In this document: piece after piece, positions 54,376 through 63,527 of the stretch
How positions within the stretch are numbered: position 1 is the first letter of the stretch
Layout: each line of letters opens with the position of its first letter
Origin: Oscillospiraceae bacterium
GTDB lineage: Bacteria > Bacillota > Clostridia > Oscillospirales > Oscillospiraceae
Assembly (NCBI GenBank): GCA_017540565.1
Contig: JAFYAU010000008.1
Coordinates: forward strand, 124,001 to 188,000
Direction: 5' to 3'
DNA: 64,000 bases
Made by a program: the position numbers and the translations under genes
Notes under the pieces: generated by a model
The model's database searches: none
What the model was told of the DNA's origin: nothing
The model's input: only the letters and a program-made list of their open reading frames with translations

Positions 54376-57300
54376 TTACCGGAGGACCACGCTGTCCTCA
54401 CCGAGGATCTCGCGAAGCTCCTTCAGGAGAGCGTCGTGGACCAGACAGCGGGATCCGCGTTTCATGCCGGTATCCGAGAAATAGACGACCAGAGGGGTAT
54501 CGCCGGGGAACATGGAGAGCACCCGACGCACCCGGGCATAATCTGGGTGGCCCTCTCCCGGCAGACGGAGCCATAGCTTCCGCGGAGGGGCGGAGGGAAC
54601 GGACTGCGGAGCCTGCTCCGGCTCTCCTTCCAGCGGACGGACGCTGTCCGCCACCAGCTGGGGATCCTTGTCGTCCCGCAGGGACAGACGGCCTTTCACG
54701 AGGGAGACGGACCCTTCTCTGAGGGCGTCCCCGCTCTGATCCAGCACCCGCTGGAAGCACAGCAGTTCCATGGTCCCTGTGCCGTCGTCCAGGGTGACGT
54801 AGGCCATCAGGCTGCTGTTCTTTGTCGGCTTGGTCTTCACGGCGTCGACGATCCCGGCCAGCAGGACGGTCTGGTCGTCCCGGAAGCGCGACGGACCCTT
54901 CTCCGATGCCAGATCAGCCAGGATGCTTCCGATGGGAACGGCACCTGCGGCCTTTGCCGCGGCTCTACGGTCGTCCATCGGATGGCCGGACAGATACAGG
55001 CCGGTGACCTCGTGCTCCATGGCGGCAAGTTCCTGCCTCGTGAATTCCTGCACCGGGGGGAGGGGAATATCCGAGAGTTCCTGCTGATCGGACGAGCCGA
55101 ACAGGTCCAGCTGTCCCGCCACGTTCTTCCGCCTCAGGTCGGCCAGGCTGTCCAGCACCGGCTGGCAGATCTGCATCAGCTGGCGCCGGTTCGCACCGAG
55201 GCTGTCGAAGCAGCCGCACTTGATCAGGCTGTCGACCGCGCGCCGGTTCAGATCCCCGCCCTCCATCCGGCGGCAGAAGTCCGTGAAGCCCGTGAAGGGT
55301 CCGTGGGCGGAACGCTCGGCCATGACGCCGCGGATCAGGCCGCGGCCGATTCCCTTCACGGCCACCAGGCCGTAGCGGATATGGTCGCCGGCCACGGTGA
55401 ACATGTCTTCGGATTCGTTGATGTCCGGCGGAAGGAGCCGGATCCCCATGTCCCGGCATTCGGCGGTATACTCCGCCACCTTGTCGGGGGAGTCCAGCAC
55501 GCTGCTCATCAGCGCCGCCATGAACTGGCGGGGATAATGGCATTTCAGATATGCCGTCTGGTAGCAGACCACCGCATAGGAGACGGCATGGGCCTTGTTG
55601 AACGCGTAATTGGCGAAATCCAGGATCTCGTCGTAGATCGCGGCGGCCACGTCCGCGGGTACGCCGTTGGCCACCGCGCCGCAGATGCTGCGCTGCGGGT
55701 CGCCGTGGATGAAGGTCTCGCGCTCCTTCACGATCTCCGCCTGCTTCTTCTTGCTCATTGCGCGGCGGATCATGTCCGCCTGCCCCAGGGAAAAGCCGCC
55801 CAGCCGGCGCAGGATGTCCAGCACCTGCTCCTGGTAGACGATGCATCCGTAGGTGACCCTCAGGATAGGCTCCAGCAGGGGATGCCTGTAGGAGATCTTC
55901 TCCGGGTGGCGGTTGTTCTCGAGAAAACGGGGGATGCTGTCCATCGGGCCGGGACGGTACAGCGCGATGATGGCGGTGATATCCTCGATGCTCTTCGGCT
56001 GAAGCCCGGTGCAGACGCCGGTGATGCCGTCCGATTCCAGCTGGAACACGCCCATCGTCTTTCCGGCGGAGAGCATGGCGTAGGTATCGGGATCGTCGTC
56101 GGGGACCGTCCTGATATCAAAGTCCGGATCCGTGCGGCGGATGACCTTCACGGCGTCATCAATGACGGTCAGGGTCCGCAGGCCGAGGAAGTCCATTTTG
56201 AGAAGGCCGAGTTCCTCCAGTGTGGTCATGACGTACTGGGTGGCGATGGAGTCATCCTTTTTGGACAGAGTAAGGGGGACGTAGTCGCTGACGGGGCGCT
56301 TGGTGATGACCACGCCGGCGGCATGGGTGCCGGAATCCTTCGGCATGTCCTCCAGCGCCATGGCGGTCTGGATGACCCGGCGGACGCGTTCGTCCTTCTC
56401 CATCATCTCCCGCAGGGAGCGGCTCGTCTCCACCGCCTGACTCAGGCGGATGTTCAGCACATTTGGGATCTCTTTGGCCAGCGCACTTTCCTCGGCGAAG
56501 GAAAGGGCCATGGCTTTGGCCACATTGCGGACGGCATTCTTCGCTTTGAGGGTGTTGAAGGTGACGATCTGCGCCACGTGGTCCTCGCCGTATTTTCTCT
56601 TGACGTAATCGATCACTTCTCCCCGGCGGCGCTCGCAGAAATCCATGTCGATATCCGGCATGCTCACGCGTTCCGGATTCAGGAAACGTTCGAAGTACAG
56701 GCTGTATTTTATGGGATCTATGTCCGTGATACCGAGGCAGTAGGACACCATGCTTCCGGCCGCGCTCCCGCGCCCGGGACCGACGGGAATGCCGCTGTTC
56801 TTGGCGAACATCACGAAGTCCTGCACGATCAGGAAGTAATCGGTGAAGCCCATTCGGCCGATCATGTCCAGTTCGTATTCCAGCTGCTGCCTGAGCTCGG
56901 GAGTGCCCTCCCCGTAACGGGCGGCAAAGCCCTCCGCGCAGCGGCTGCGCAGATAGTCTGAACTGCTGACGCCTTCCGGCAGGGCGAACTCAGGCAGGTG
57001 ATAGTGACCGAATTCGAAATCCACCCGGCACCGGTCGGCGACGAGGACCGTGTTGTCCGCCGCCTCCGGAACGTCCGGGAAGAGGGCGCGCATCTCCTCC
57101 TCGCTCTTGAGGTAGAACTCCGTGGTCTCGAACCGCATGCGGTCGGTATCGTCCACCGTCTTTCCCGTCTGGATGCACATGAGGACGTCCTGTGCATACG
57201 CGTCGTCCTTGGTCAGGTAGTGGCAGTCGTTCGTCAGGACCAGGGGAATGCCGGTGTCTCTGTGAAGCCGGATGATGTCCGGCGCGATGCGCCGCTGCTC

Positions 57301-57840
57301 CTCCAGCCCGTGATCCTGGAGTTCCAGAAAGAAATTGTTCTCCCCGAAGATGTCCTGCATCTCCAGGGCGGCGTTCTTCGCCTGACTGTAGTTTCCGGCG
57401 GAAAGCGCCCGGGGGATCTCACCGGCAAGGCAGGCGGACAGGGCAATCAGGCCTTCGCTGTATTCGCGCAGCAGCTGCTTGTCCACCCGGGGCTTGGTAT
57501 AGAAGCCTTCGGTGAAGCTCCGGCTCACCAGTTTGCACAGGTTGCGGTACCCGGTCATGTTCTCGCACAGCAGCACCAGATGATACCGCGCGGAATCGTA
57601 CTCCCGTTCCTTGTCGAAGCGCGTGCGCGGAGCGACGTAGACCTCGCACCCGATGACCGGCCGGATCCCGGCGGCCTGGCAGGCCTTGTAGAAGGCGACG
57701 GCTCCGTACATGACCCCGTGGTCGGTGACCGCGCAGGCGGTCTGTCCCAGGGCGGCCGCCCTGGCGGGCAGGTCCCGGATGCGGCAGGCGCCGTCCAGAA
57801 GACTGTATTCGCTGTGAACATGCAGATGTACGAAAGCCAT
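54376..57840 (-). CDS. dnaE: DNA polymerase III alpha subunit (DnaE type)
   Basis: 1154 residues, full length. N-terminal PHP domain (MAFVHLHVHSEYSLLDGACRI), catalytic palm with PDIDMDFCERRRGEVIDYV (metal Asp residues), GPGRGSAAGSMVSY and the finger block YAFNKAHAVSYAVVCYQTAYLK; a C-terminal OB domain near 1000-1080 (VLLAGIVDAVKTKPTKNSSLMAYVTLDD in segments). In Firmicutes that also have PolC it acts in primer extension and repair. AAAGGAG precedes ATG 57840. Confidence 0.95.
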   Translation of the reverse strand: MAFVHLHVHSEYSLLDGACRIRDLPARAAALGQTACAVTDHGVMYGAVAFYKACQAAGIRPVIGCEVYVAPRTRFDKEREYDSARYHLVLLCENMTGYRNLCKLVSRSFTEGFYTKPRVDKQLLREYSEGLIALSACLAGEIPRALSAGNYSQAKNAALEMQDIFGENNFFLELQDHGLEEQRRIAPDIIRLHRDTGIPLVLTNDCHYLTKDDAYAQDVLMCIQTGKTVDDTDRMRFETTEFYLKSEEEMRALFPDVPEAADNTVLVADRCRVDFEFGHYHLPEFALPEGVSSSDYLRSRCAEGFAARYGEGTPELRQQLEYELDMIGRMGFTDYFLIVQDFVMFAKNSGIPVGPGRGSAAGSMVSYCLGITDIDPIKYSLYFERFLNPERVSMPDIDMDFCERRRGEVIDYVKRKYGEDHVAQIVTFNTLKAKNAVRNVAKAMALSFAEESALAKEIPNVLNIRLSQAVETSRSLREMMEKDERVRRVIQTAMALEDMPKDSGTHAAGVVITKRPVSDYVPLTLSKKDDSIATQYVMTTLEELGLLKMDFLGLRTLTVIDDAVKVIRRTDPDFDIRTVPDDDPDTYAMLSAGKTMGVFQLESDGITGVCTGLQPKSIEDITAIIALYRPGPMDSIPRFLENNRHPEKISYRHPLLEPILRVTYGCIVYQEQVLDILRRLGGFSLGQADMIRRAMSKKKQAEIVKERETFIHGDPQRSICGAVANGVPADVAAAIYDEILDFANYAFNKAHAVSYAVVCYQTAYLKCHYPRQFMAALMSSVLDSPDKVAEYTAECRDMGIRLLPPDINESEDMFTVAGDHIRYGLVAVKGIGRGLIRGVMAERSAHGPFTGFTDFCRRMEGGDLNRRAVDSLIKCGCFDSLGANRRQLMQICQPVLDSLADLRRKNVAGQLDLFGSSDQQELSDIPLPPVQEFTRQELAAMEHEVTGLYLSGHPMDDRRAAAKAAGAVPIGSILADLASEKGPSRFRDDQTVLLAGIVDAVKTKPTKNSSLMAYVTLDDGTGTMELLCFQRVLDQSGDALREGSVSLVKGRLSLRDDKDPQLVADSVRPLEGEPEQAPQSVPSAPPRKLWLRLPGEGHPDYARVRRVLSMFPGDTPLVVYFSDTGMKRGSRCLVHDALLKELREILGEDSVVLR

Positions 57841-57909
57841 GATGGCGCTCCTTTCTTTCCGGGCCGGGGGAGCCGGAACGGCGGAATGATGTGAGGGGGA
57901 GGACGAGTC

Positions 57910-57940
57910 GCAAAAAGGGCTGCGAAAACAGCCCTTTTGC
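57910..57940 (-). terminator. Terminator between the TPR gene and dnaE
   Basis: A 12-bp stem (GCAAAAGGGCTG read on the minus strand) with loop TTTTCG; the 3' arm ends in CTTTTTGC, giving a short U-run. Confidence 0.7.
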
Positions 57941-57960
57941 CGGATGCCGTTATGTGGGGA

Positions 57961-58926
57961 TCAGCCGATGCGGTCCGCAACGGCCTGGGCCAGGGCGGCG
58001 TATCTGTCGGCGCTGGCCTTGTCGCCGTCCTGGGCAAACGCGGCGCTGGCGTTGCGGCACAGCACGGCGTAGTCCTTGCTTTCTCCGAAGATCTGCTTCG
58101 TCTTTTCCGCGGCGCTGACGAACAGCTTCGCAGCTTCCTCAAAGCGGCCGGACTGGTAGGCGACAGCGGCTTTGGTGTTCAGGGCGCCGGCATAATGGGG
58201 GTTCATCCCGCCGTCCAGCGTCTCGAACAGTGCCAGGGCCTTGTCCAGGCAGCGGTCGGCCTCTTCCTTCTTGCCCAGTTTGTAGTAGGTGATGGCCAGA
58301 TTGGCGTGGTTCGTGGCGATCTCCGCGTCGTTGTCGGGAACCTTGACCAGGTAGGTGAGCGCCTTCTCGAAGTTCTCCGCCGCCAGATCCAGCTTCTCCA
58401 TGTCCTGATACACCAGACCGGTGTTGTTGTACAGCCCGGCCAGCTCATAGTCATCGGTGTTGGGACTGGCCAGAAGAACGGCTTCCGCCTTCCTGAAGGT
58501 GTCCAGCGCCTCGTCCAGACGGCCCATCAGGCGCAGGGCGCCGGCCATGTTCAGTTCGACGACGGCGTAGGAACTGTTGTTCTCCATGCCGCGGGCCTGC
58601 AGTTCCTCTTCCACCGCGCGGAAGCAGGTCAGGCACTTGTCAAACTCGCTGATGCCGCGGTAGAAGCAGGCCATCTCGTTGAGAACGGCCACGCGGGCGT
58701 CGCTGCACTCCAGGATCCACTGGCGCTCCTCGTCGGACATCGCCTCCACCTGCTCCTCGGGGGTATGGTCCATGTGGTCGTCGCAGCTGCAGCAGTGGCT
58801 GGGGACGATCATGAAGGATTCCGCCTCGGCGAGGCTGTCCTTCAGAAACTGCTCGGTGGCGGCGTTGTCATAGCCGGCGTAATACTGGTCCAGCCTGTCG
58901 TAAAAACCTTTGATGTCAAATGCCAT
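57961..58926 (-). CDS. Tetratricopeptide-repeat protein
   Basis: 321 residues, cytosolic. TPR helices are evident from about 75 onward (LNEMACFYRGISEFDKCLTCFRAVEE; LNMAGALRLMGRLDEALDTFRKAEAV; LYNNTGLVYQDMEKLDLAAENFEKAL; NHANLAITYYKLGKKEEADRCLDKAL; NTKAAVAYQSGRFEEAAKLFVSA), at least five repeats. A CCSCDDHMDH cluster near 45-54 could bind a metal. It probably scaffolds protein interactions; no partner can be named. AGGAGG lies 8 nt before ATG 58926. The terminator at 57910 separates it from dnaE. Confidence 0.85.
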   Translation of the reverse strand: MAFDIKGFYDRLDQYYAGYDNAATEQFLKDSLAEAESFMIVPSHCCSCDDHMDHTPEEQVEAMSDEERQWILECSDARVAVLNEMACFYRGISEFDKCLTCFRAVEEELQARGMENNSSYAVVELNMAGALRLMGRLDEALDTFRKAEAVLLASPNTDDYELAGLYNNTGLVYQDMEKLDLAAENFEKALTYLVKVPDNDAEIATNHANLAITYYKLGKKEEADRCLDKALALFETLDGGMNPHYAGALNTKAAVAYQSGRFEEAAKLFVSAAEKTKQIFGESKDYAVLCRNASAAFAQDGDKASADRYAALAQAVADRIG

Positions 58927-59190
58927 TTCCGTATCCTCCTGTATATGGTGAAACGATTTTCTTTCCTACATTCTAATAATATAATATTCTGCGGAAACGC
59001 TCTCCGCTGTCTGTCATTTTACCCGCGGCGGGGCCGTTCGTCAACCGCCTGCGCGATGCAGAATCCGCATCGCGTTACACGCGCCCGTCATGGATCGGAT
59101 GCGGCAGTGGAAAAAGCCCCGGACGTCAGGTGGAATGAAGGATTTGCCGTCAAAATCCCCATATACGTATAAAATCTTGCGAAAAATCAC
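58927..59190. other. Intergenic region between the TPR gene and the importer locus
   Basis: Upstream ends of two divergent units. AT-rich tracts at 58970-58990 (CTAATAATATAATATTC) may hold the TPR-gene promoter on the minus strand. Short open frames on both strands show no coding signs (no ribosome site, no recognisable motif). I see no RNA gene. Confidence 0.5.
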
Positions 59191-59220
59191 TTGATATTCA
59201 CAACAGTAAAGTGATAAAAT
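59191..59220 (+). promoter_or_regulatory. Promoter upstream of the membrane-protein/importer locus
   Basis: TTGATA at 59191-59196, 18-nt spacer, TAAAAT at 59215-59220. An inverted repeat TCACTT/AAGTGA (59187-59192 and 59209-59214) straddles the spacer and could be an operator. Confidence 0.6.
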
Positions 59221-59294
59221 AATCCACACGTTCCGCGGGGCATGCAATTTGTCCCCGTTTTCCGGTGCCTTTTTACCGGGACAGGAGGGCTGTT

Positions 59295-59864
59295 GTGGCG
59301 TCCAGGAAATACGCGAGGGATTACACCCTGCAGAATGAACTGGATAACAGAGGGCGTCTTCGGACCACCGCCGTTTACAGCGGGCCGCAGTACCGCTTCA
59401 CGCGGGAGACGGAAGAGACGCTGCCGCGCGAAAGAGCTGTGATCACGGCTGCTGCCGCAGTGTGTCTGCTGGCCGTACTTGCGTCTCTCAGCCTGAACGC
59501 TCCCGTTCTCCGCCGCTGGTTCGCGGTCCTGCCCCTGACGGTGTCGCTGGCGGGATGCTTCCTGCTGGCGCAGCTCGCCGTCAGGCTGTTTCTGGAAAAG
59601 CCGCCATTTACCAGAAGGGTCATGAACCGGCTGACGGAGCGGCTGGCGCCATGCAGCGCCGCCGTGCTCATACTGGCCGGCCTTTCCGCGGCCGGGCAGC
59701 TCGTGTGCCTGTTCCGCTCCGGGTTTTCCGGTAGCGACTGGGCAGTGCTGGGGGCCACGGTGCTTCTCGCGGCTGCCGCGGCATTTCTGTTCTCGCGGCG
59801 CAGGCGCCTGTGCGTGGAGGAGATCCCCGCCGACGGAGGAATCCCGGAGGAAGCGGGACACTGA
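59295..59864 (+). CDS. Small membrane protein, unknown function
   Basis: 189 residues from GTG 59295 (AGGAGGG 5 nt upstream). A soluble N-terminus (RDYTLQNELDNRGRLRTTAVYSGPQYRF) precedes four hydrophobic segments (near 55-75, 80-105, 125-145, 155-170) and an acidic tail. I do not recognise a family. It lies 49 nt before the substrate-binding protein gene and probably shares its promoter. A role connected to peptide uptake is only suggested by position. Confidence 0.7.
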   Translation: MASRKYARDYTLQNELDNRGRLRTTAVYSGPQYRFTRETEETLPRERAVITAAAAVCLLAVLASLSLNAPVLRRWFAVLPLTVSLAGCFLLAQLAVRLFLEKPPFTRRVMNRLTERLAPCSAAVLILAGLSAAGQLVCLFRSGFSGSDWAVLGATVLLAAAAAFLFSRRRRLCVEEIPADGGIPEEAGH

Positions 59865-59913
59865 AAAGCATATTACGGGTTTTCCCGTGATAAAATTCAT
59901 AGGAGGAATTCAA

Positions 59914-62307
59914 ATGAACAGCAAGAAACTCATCGCGCTGCTGCTTTGCCTTGTGATGATCGTCGGCATGCTGGCCGCCTGCGGCACCAAGCCCGCGGAC
60001 GACACCAAGCCGGCCGATACCGAGCCCGAGCAGCAGGAAGAAACCACTCCGGCAGAGCCCGAGCAGCCGGAGGAGACCACCCCGGAAGAGCCCGAGAAGG
60101 AGCCCGCTGACACGTTGGTTGTCGGCTACAGCCCCTTCAACGCCAAGTTCTCCCCCTTCTTCTCCGAGACTGCCTACGACCAGGATGCCATGGCTATGAC
60201 TCAGATCAGCCTGATCACCCTGGACCGCCTGGGCATGCCTGTTGAGAAGGGCATCGAGGGCGAGACCAGAGAGTACAACGGGACCGACTACACCTACTAC
60301 GGGCCCGCTGATGTGACGATCACCGAGAACGACGACGGCACCGTCGATTACGATTTCGTCCTGCGTGACGACCTCGTATTCTCCGATGGCGAGCCCCTGA
60401 CCGTCGATGACGTCATCTTCTCCATGTATGTGCTGTGCGATCCCACCTACGACGGATCCAGCACCCTGTACGCCCAGCCCATCGAGGGCATGGCCGAGTA
60501 CCGTTCCGGCATGGACACCCTGTTCAACCTGCTGGCTGCCGCCGGCCCGGACAACACGGACTTCACCTACTGGACCGAAGAGCAGCAGACCGCTTTCTGG
60601 GACGGCCTGGAAGCAGCTGCCGAGCCTCTGGCTCAGGACATCGTTGACTACATCGTTGACAACGGCTACGCCGAGGAAGGCGCTCCCGTTGAGGCCTGCG
60701 CCGCCATGTGGGGCTTCGAGCTTGCCGAAGGCGCCACCATCCAGGACTTCGCGGAAGCTCTGAAGGCCGCCTATGACAACGACTACATCACCATGATCAA
60801 CACCGAGCAGGCCAACCTGGGCATCAGCGATCTGATGGCCAACTACGCTGACTTCACCGTTGGTATCGAGACCGGCGAGTCCGCCGCGAACATCAGCGGT
60901 ATCCAGAAGACCGGCGAGAACAGCCTGCGCATCCATATGACCAAGGTCGACGCCACCGCCATCTATCAGCTGGGCGTGACCATCGCTCCCATGCACTACT
61001 ACGGCGATGCGAGCCTGTACGACTATGACAACAACTCCTTCGGCTTCCCGAAGGGCGATCTGTCCAGCGTGCGCGCGAAGACCACCACTCCCATGGGCGC
61101 CGGCCCCTACAAGTTCATCCGTTACGAGAACAACGTGATCAACTATGAGGCCAACGAGACCTATTATCAGGGCGCTCCGAAGATCCCCTATGTGAACTTC
61201 GTCTCCCTGACCACCGATAAGGACAAGCTGAACGGCGTCGTGACCGGCACCATCGACGTGACCGACCCCAGCTACTCCAACGACACCGTCGAGAACATCG
61301 CCCAGACCAACTCCAACCACGAGCAGGTCGGCGACAAGATCACGACCAACACGGTTGACAACCTCGGCTACGGCTACATCGGCCAGAACGCCATCAACGT
61401 CTCCGTCGGCGGCGACGGCAGCAGCGATGCTTCCAAGAACCTCCGCAAGGCCTTCGGCACCATCTTCTCCGTGTACCGTGACGTGGCTATCGACTCCTAC
61501 TACGGAGACCGTGCCGCCGTCATCAACTATCCCATCTCCAACACGTCCTGGGCTGCTCCTCATGCCTCTGACGACGGCTACAAAGTGGCCTTCTCCGTGG
61601 ACGTGAACGGCAACGACATCTACACCTCCGCCATGACCGCCGAAGAGAAATACGCGGCCGCCAAGGAGGCTGCTCTGGGCTACTTCGAGGCTGCCGGCTA
61701 CACCGTCGCTGACGGCAAAGTGACCGCCGCTCCCGAAGGCGCCAAGATGGAGTACACCTTCTGGATCCCCGGTGACGGCGTGGGCGATCACCCCGCCTTC
61801 ATGATCGTCAACGAGGCCAAGAACGCTCTGGCCGAGCTCGGCATCAACCTGATCATCAAGGACCTCACCAACTCCTCCGAGCTGTGGGACAACCTGGATG
61901 CCGGTCAGGTCGAGATGTGGGCCGCTGCCTGGGGCGCCACGGTCGATCCGGATATGTATCAGATCTACTACTCCGACGTTGCCAACGGCCCGAGCACTCC
62001 CGCTCCTCAGGTCAACCCGCTGGGCGGCCCCGCGCAGGGCGGTTCCAACTATGAGTACTGCATCGCTGATCCTACCCTTGACCAGTACATCATGGATGCC
62101 CGCGCTTCCACGAACCAGGCTTACCGCAAGGCCGTCTACAAAGCCTGCCTGGACATCGTTGTCGACTGGGCTACCGAGATCCCGACCTATCAGCGTCAGA
62201 ACGCCATCATCTTCAGCACCGAGCGCGTCAACATCGACACCGTGACTCCGGATATCACCACCTTCTACGGATGGATGAGTGAGATCCAGAACATGCAGAT
62301 GAACTGA
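59914..62307 (+). CDS. Lipoprotein substrate-binding protein, family 5 (OppA-like)
   Basis: 797 residues from ATG 59914 (AGGAGG 7 nt upstream). Lipoprotein signal with lipobox LAAC at about 21-24, then a Glu/Pro/Thr-rich spacer (to about 65) spanning the wall. SBP_bac_5 pattern: DYDFVLRDDLVFSDGEPLTVDDVIFSM, then TPMGAGPYKFIRYENN and PKIPYVNFVSLT. It is longer than typical OppA (500-600) because of an acidic insertion around 200-330. It captures peptides or similar ligands for the permease encoded downstream. Codon bias suggests high expression. Confidence 0.9.
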   Translation: MNSKKLIALLLCLVMIVGMLAACGTKPADDTKPADTEPEQQEETTPAEPEQPEETTPEEPEKEPADTLVVGYSPFNAKFSPFFSETAYDQDAMAMTQISLITLDRLGMPVEKGIEGETREYNGTDYTYYGPADVTITENDDGTVDYDFVLRDDLVFSDGEPLTVDDVIFSMYVLCDPTYDGSSTLYAQPIEGMAEYRSGMDTLFNLLAAAGPDNTDFTYWTEEQQTAFWDGLEAAAEPLAQDIVDYIVDNGYAEEGAPVEACAAMWGFELAEGATIQDFAEALKAAYDNDYITMINTEQANLGISDLMANYADFTVGIETGESAANISGIQKTGENSLRIHMTKVDATAIYQLGVTIAPMHYYGDASLYDYDNNSFGFPKGDLSSVRAKTTTPMGAGPYKFIRYENNVINYEANETYYQGAPKIPYVNFVSLTTDKDKLNGVVTGTIDVTDPSYSNDTVENIAQTNSNHEQVGDKITTNTVDNLGYGYIGQNAINVSVGGDGSSDASKNLRKAFGTIFSVYRDVAIDSYYGDRAAVINYPISNTSWAAPHASDDGYKVAFSVDVNGNDIYTSAMTAEEKYAAAKEAALGYFEAAGYTVADGKVTAAPEGAKMEYTFWIPGDGVGDHPAFMIVNEAKNALAELGINLIIKDLTNSSELWDNLDAGQVEMWAAAWGATVDPDMYQIYYSDVANGPSTPAPQVNPLGGPAQGGSNYEYCIADPTLDQYIMDARASTNQAYRKAVYKACLDIVVDWATEIPTYQRQNAIIFSTERVNIDTVTPDITTFYGWMSEIQNMQMN

Positions 62308-62345
62308 CGGCGTTAACGCCTGATCCCTGTAATGCAATGATCAGC

Positions 62346-62375
62346 CCGCTGCCCCGCTTCACCGCGGGGCAGCGG
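62346..62375 (+). other. Stable hairpin after the substrate-binding protein gene
   Basis: A 12-bp perfect GC-rich stem (CCGCTGCCCCGC, loop TTCACC) without a U-tract, 38 nt after the stop: a likely 3'-end stabiliser. Confidence 0.6.
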
Positions 62376-62395
62376 TGACCGCTGTATACCAAAGC

Positions 62396-62420
62396 CGGCT
62401 CCTGTGCTGAGCCGTTTTTG
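62396..62420 (+). terminator. Partial terminator between the binding-protein and permease genes
   Basis: CGGCTC pairs with GAGCCG around a 7-nt loop, followed by TTTTTG. With the hairpin at 62346 it would give much more binding-protein mRNA than permease mRNA. Confidence 0.65.
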
Positions 62421-62525
62421 TTATACAGCCGTCGTCGTCTTTACGGGGCCGTTGTTATCTGCCGCGGAACGCACGTAATCACGCGGCATAAGATCGGCTT
62501 TCTGCCGAAGATCGGAGGTCTTGAC

Positions 62526-63512
62526 GTGCATAAGTACATCATCAAACGCCTGTTGTATTCCGTAGTGATCTTCTTCTTTGTCATGTTGATCATATACGTG
62601 ATGCTGCGCTGTCTGCCCACCTCGTACATCGAGAACATCGCCAGACAGAAGTCCATGCAGCCGGGCAGCAAGTCCTATACGGAGTGGCTGGCCCAGCTGG
62701 AGGCGGCCTACGGCATGGACAAGGGGATCATCGCCGGCTACCTGAACTGGCTGGGGAATTTCTTCACCGGCAATTTCGGTGACAGCTGGTACTATACGAT
62801 CCCTGTGGTCGAAGAGTTCAACAATACGGTCTGGCTCAGCTTCATCATGGGCGTGATCGTCATGTTCTTCGAACTGATCATCGCGATCCCTCTCGGCATC
62901 GTCGCGGCGACCAAGCAGTATTCCAAGACGGACTACGCCGTATCGGTCATCGCGCTGGCCGGCATCAGTCTGCCCACGTTCTTCTTCGCTTCGCTGCTGA
63001 AACTGGTATTTTCCGTCAAGCTGGGCTGGTTCGACCTGTTCGGCCTGGTGGGAAGGAACTACGCCCGTCTGGACACCTGGCATCAGTTCCTGGACAAGGC
63101 GCATCATCTGGTGCTGCCCATCGTGACGCTGGTGGTGCTGAGCATCGGCTCCCTGATGCGTTACACCCGCACCAATATGCTTGAGGTGCTGAACGCGGAC
63201 TACATCCGTACGGCGAGGGCCAAGGGCCTGAGCGAGAGGAAGGTCATCTATCATCACGCCTTCCGCAATACGCTCATTCCCCTGGTGACGATCGTCGGCG
63301 GCAGCCTGCCCGGACTGTTCTCCGGCGCTCTGATCACGGAGACGCTGTATTCCATCCCCGGTATCGGCTATGCGTCCTACAACGCCATGGTCGGCGGGGA
63401 CATCCCGTTCTCCATGTTCTATCTGGCATTTATCGCCATCCTGACTCTGCTGGGCAACCTGATCGCGGACATCCTGTATGCCGTCGTGGACCCGCGGGTC
63501 CGGCTCGCGTGA
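62526..63512 (+). CDS. ABC importer permease (OppB/DppB-like)
   Basis: 328 residues from GTG 62526, chosen because GGAGG lies 7 nt upstream and the N-terminus HKYIIKRLLYSVVIFFFVMLIIYVMLR then starts directly with the first membrane helix. Binding-protein-dependent transport domain with the coupling-helix EAA loop DYIRTARAKGLSERKVIYHHAFRNTLIPLVT (in segments). Six membrane segments. It forms the channel with the next gene product. Confidence 0.92.
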   Translation: MHKYIIKRLLYSVVIFFFVMLIIYVMLRCLPTSYIENIARQKSMQPGSKSYTEWLAQLEAAYGMDKGIIAGYLNWLGNFFTGNFGDSWYYTIPVVEEFNNTVWLSFIMGVIVMFFELIIAIPLGIVAATKQYSKTDYAVSVIALAGISLPTFFFASLLKLVFSVKLGWFDLFGLVGRNYARLDTWHQFLDKAHHLVLPIVTLVVLSIGSLMRYTRTNMLEVLNADYIRTARAKGLSERKVIYHHAFRNTLIPLVTIVGGSLPGLFSGALITETLYSIPGIGYASYNAMVGGDIPFSMFYLAFIAILTLLGNLIADILYAVVDPRVRLA

Positions 63513-63527
63513 GAGGAGGGGAATACG

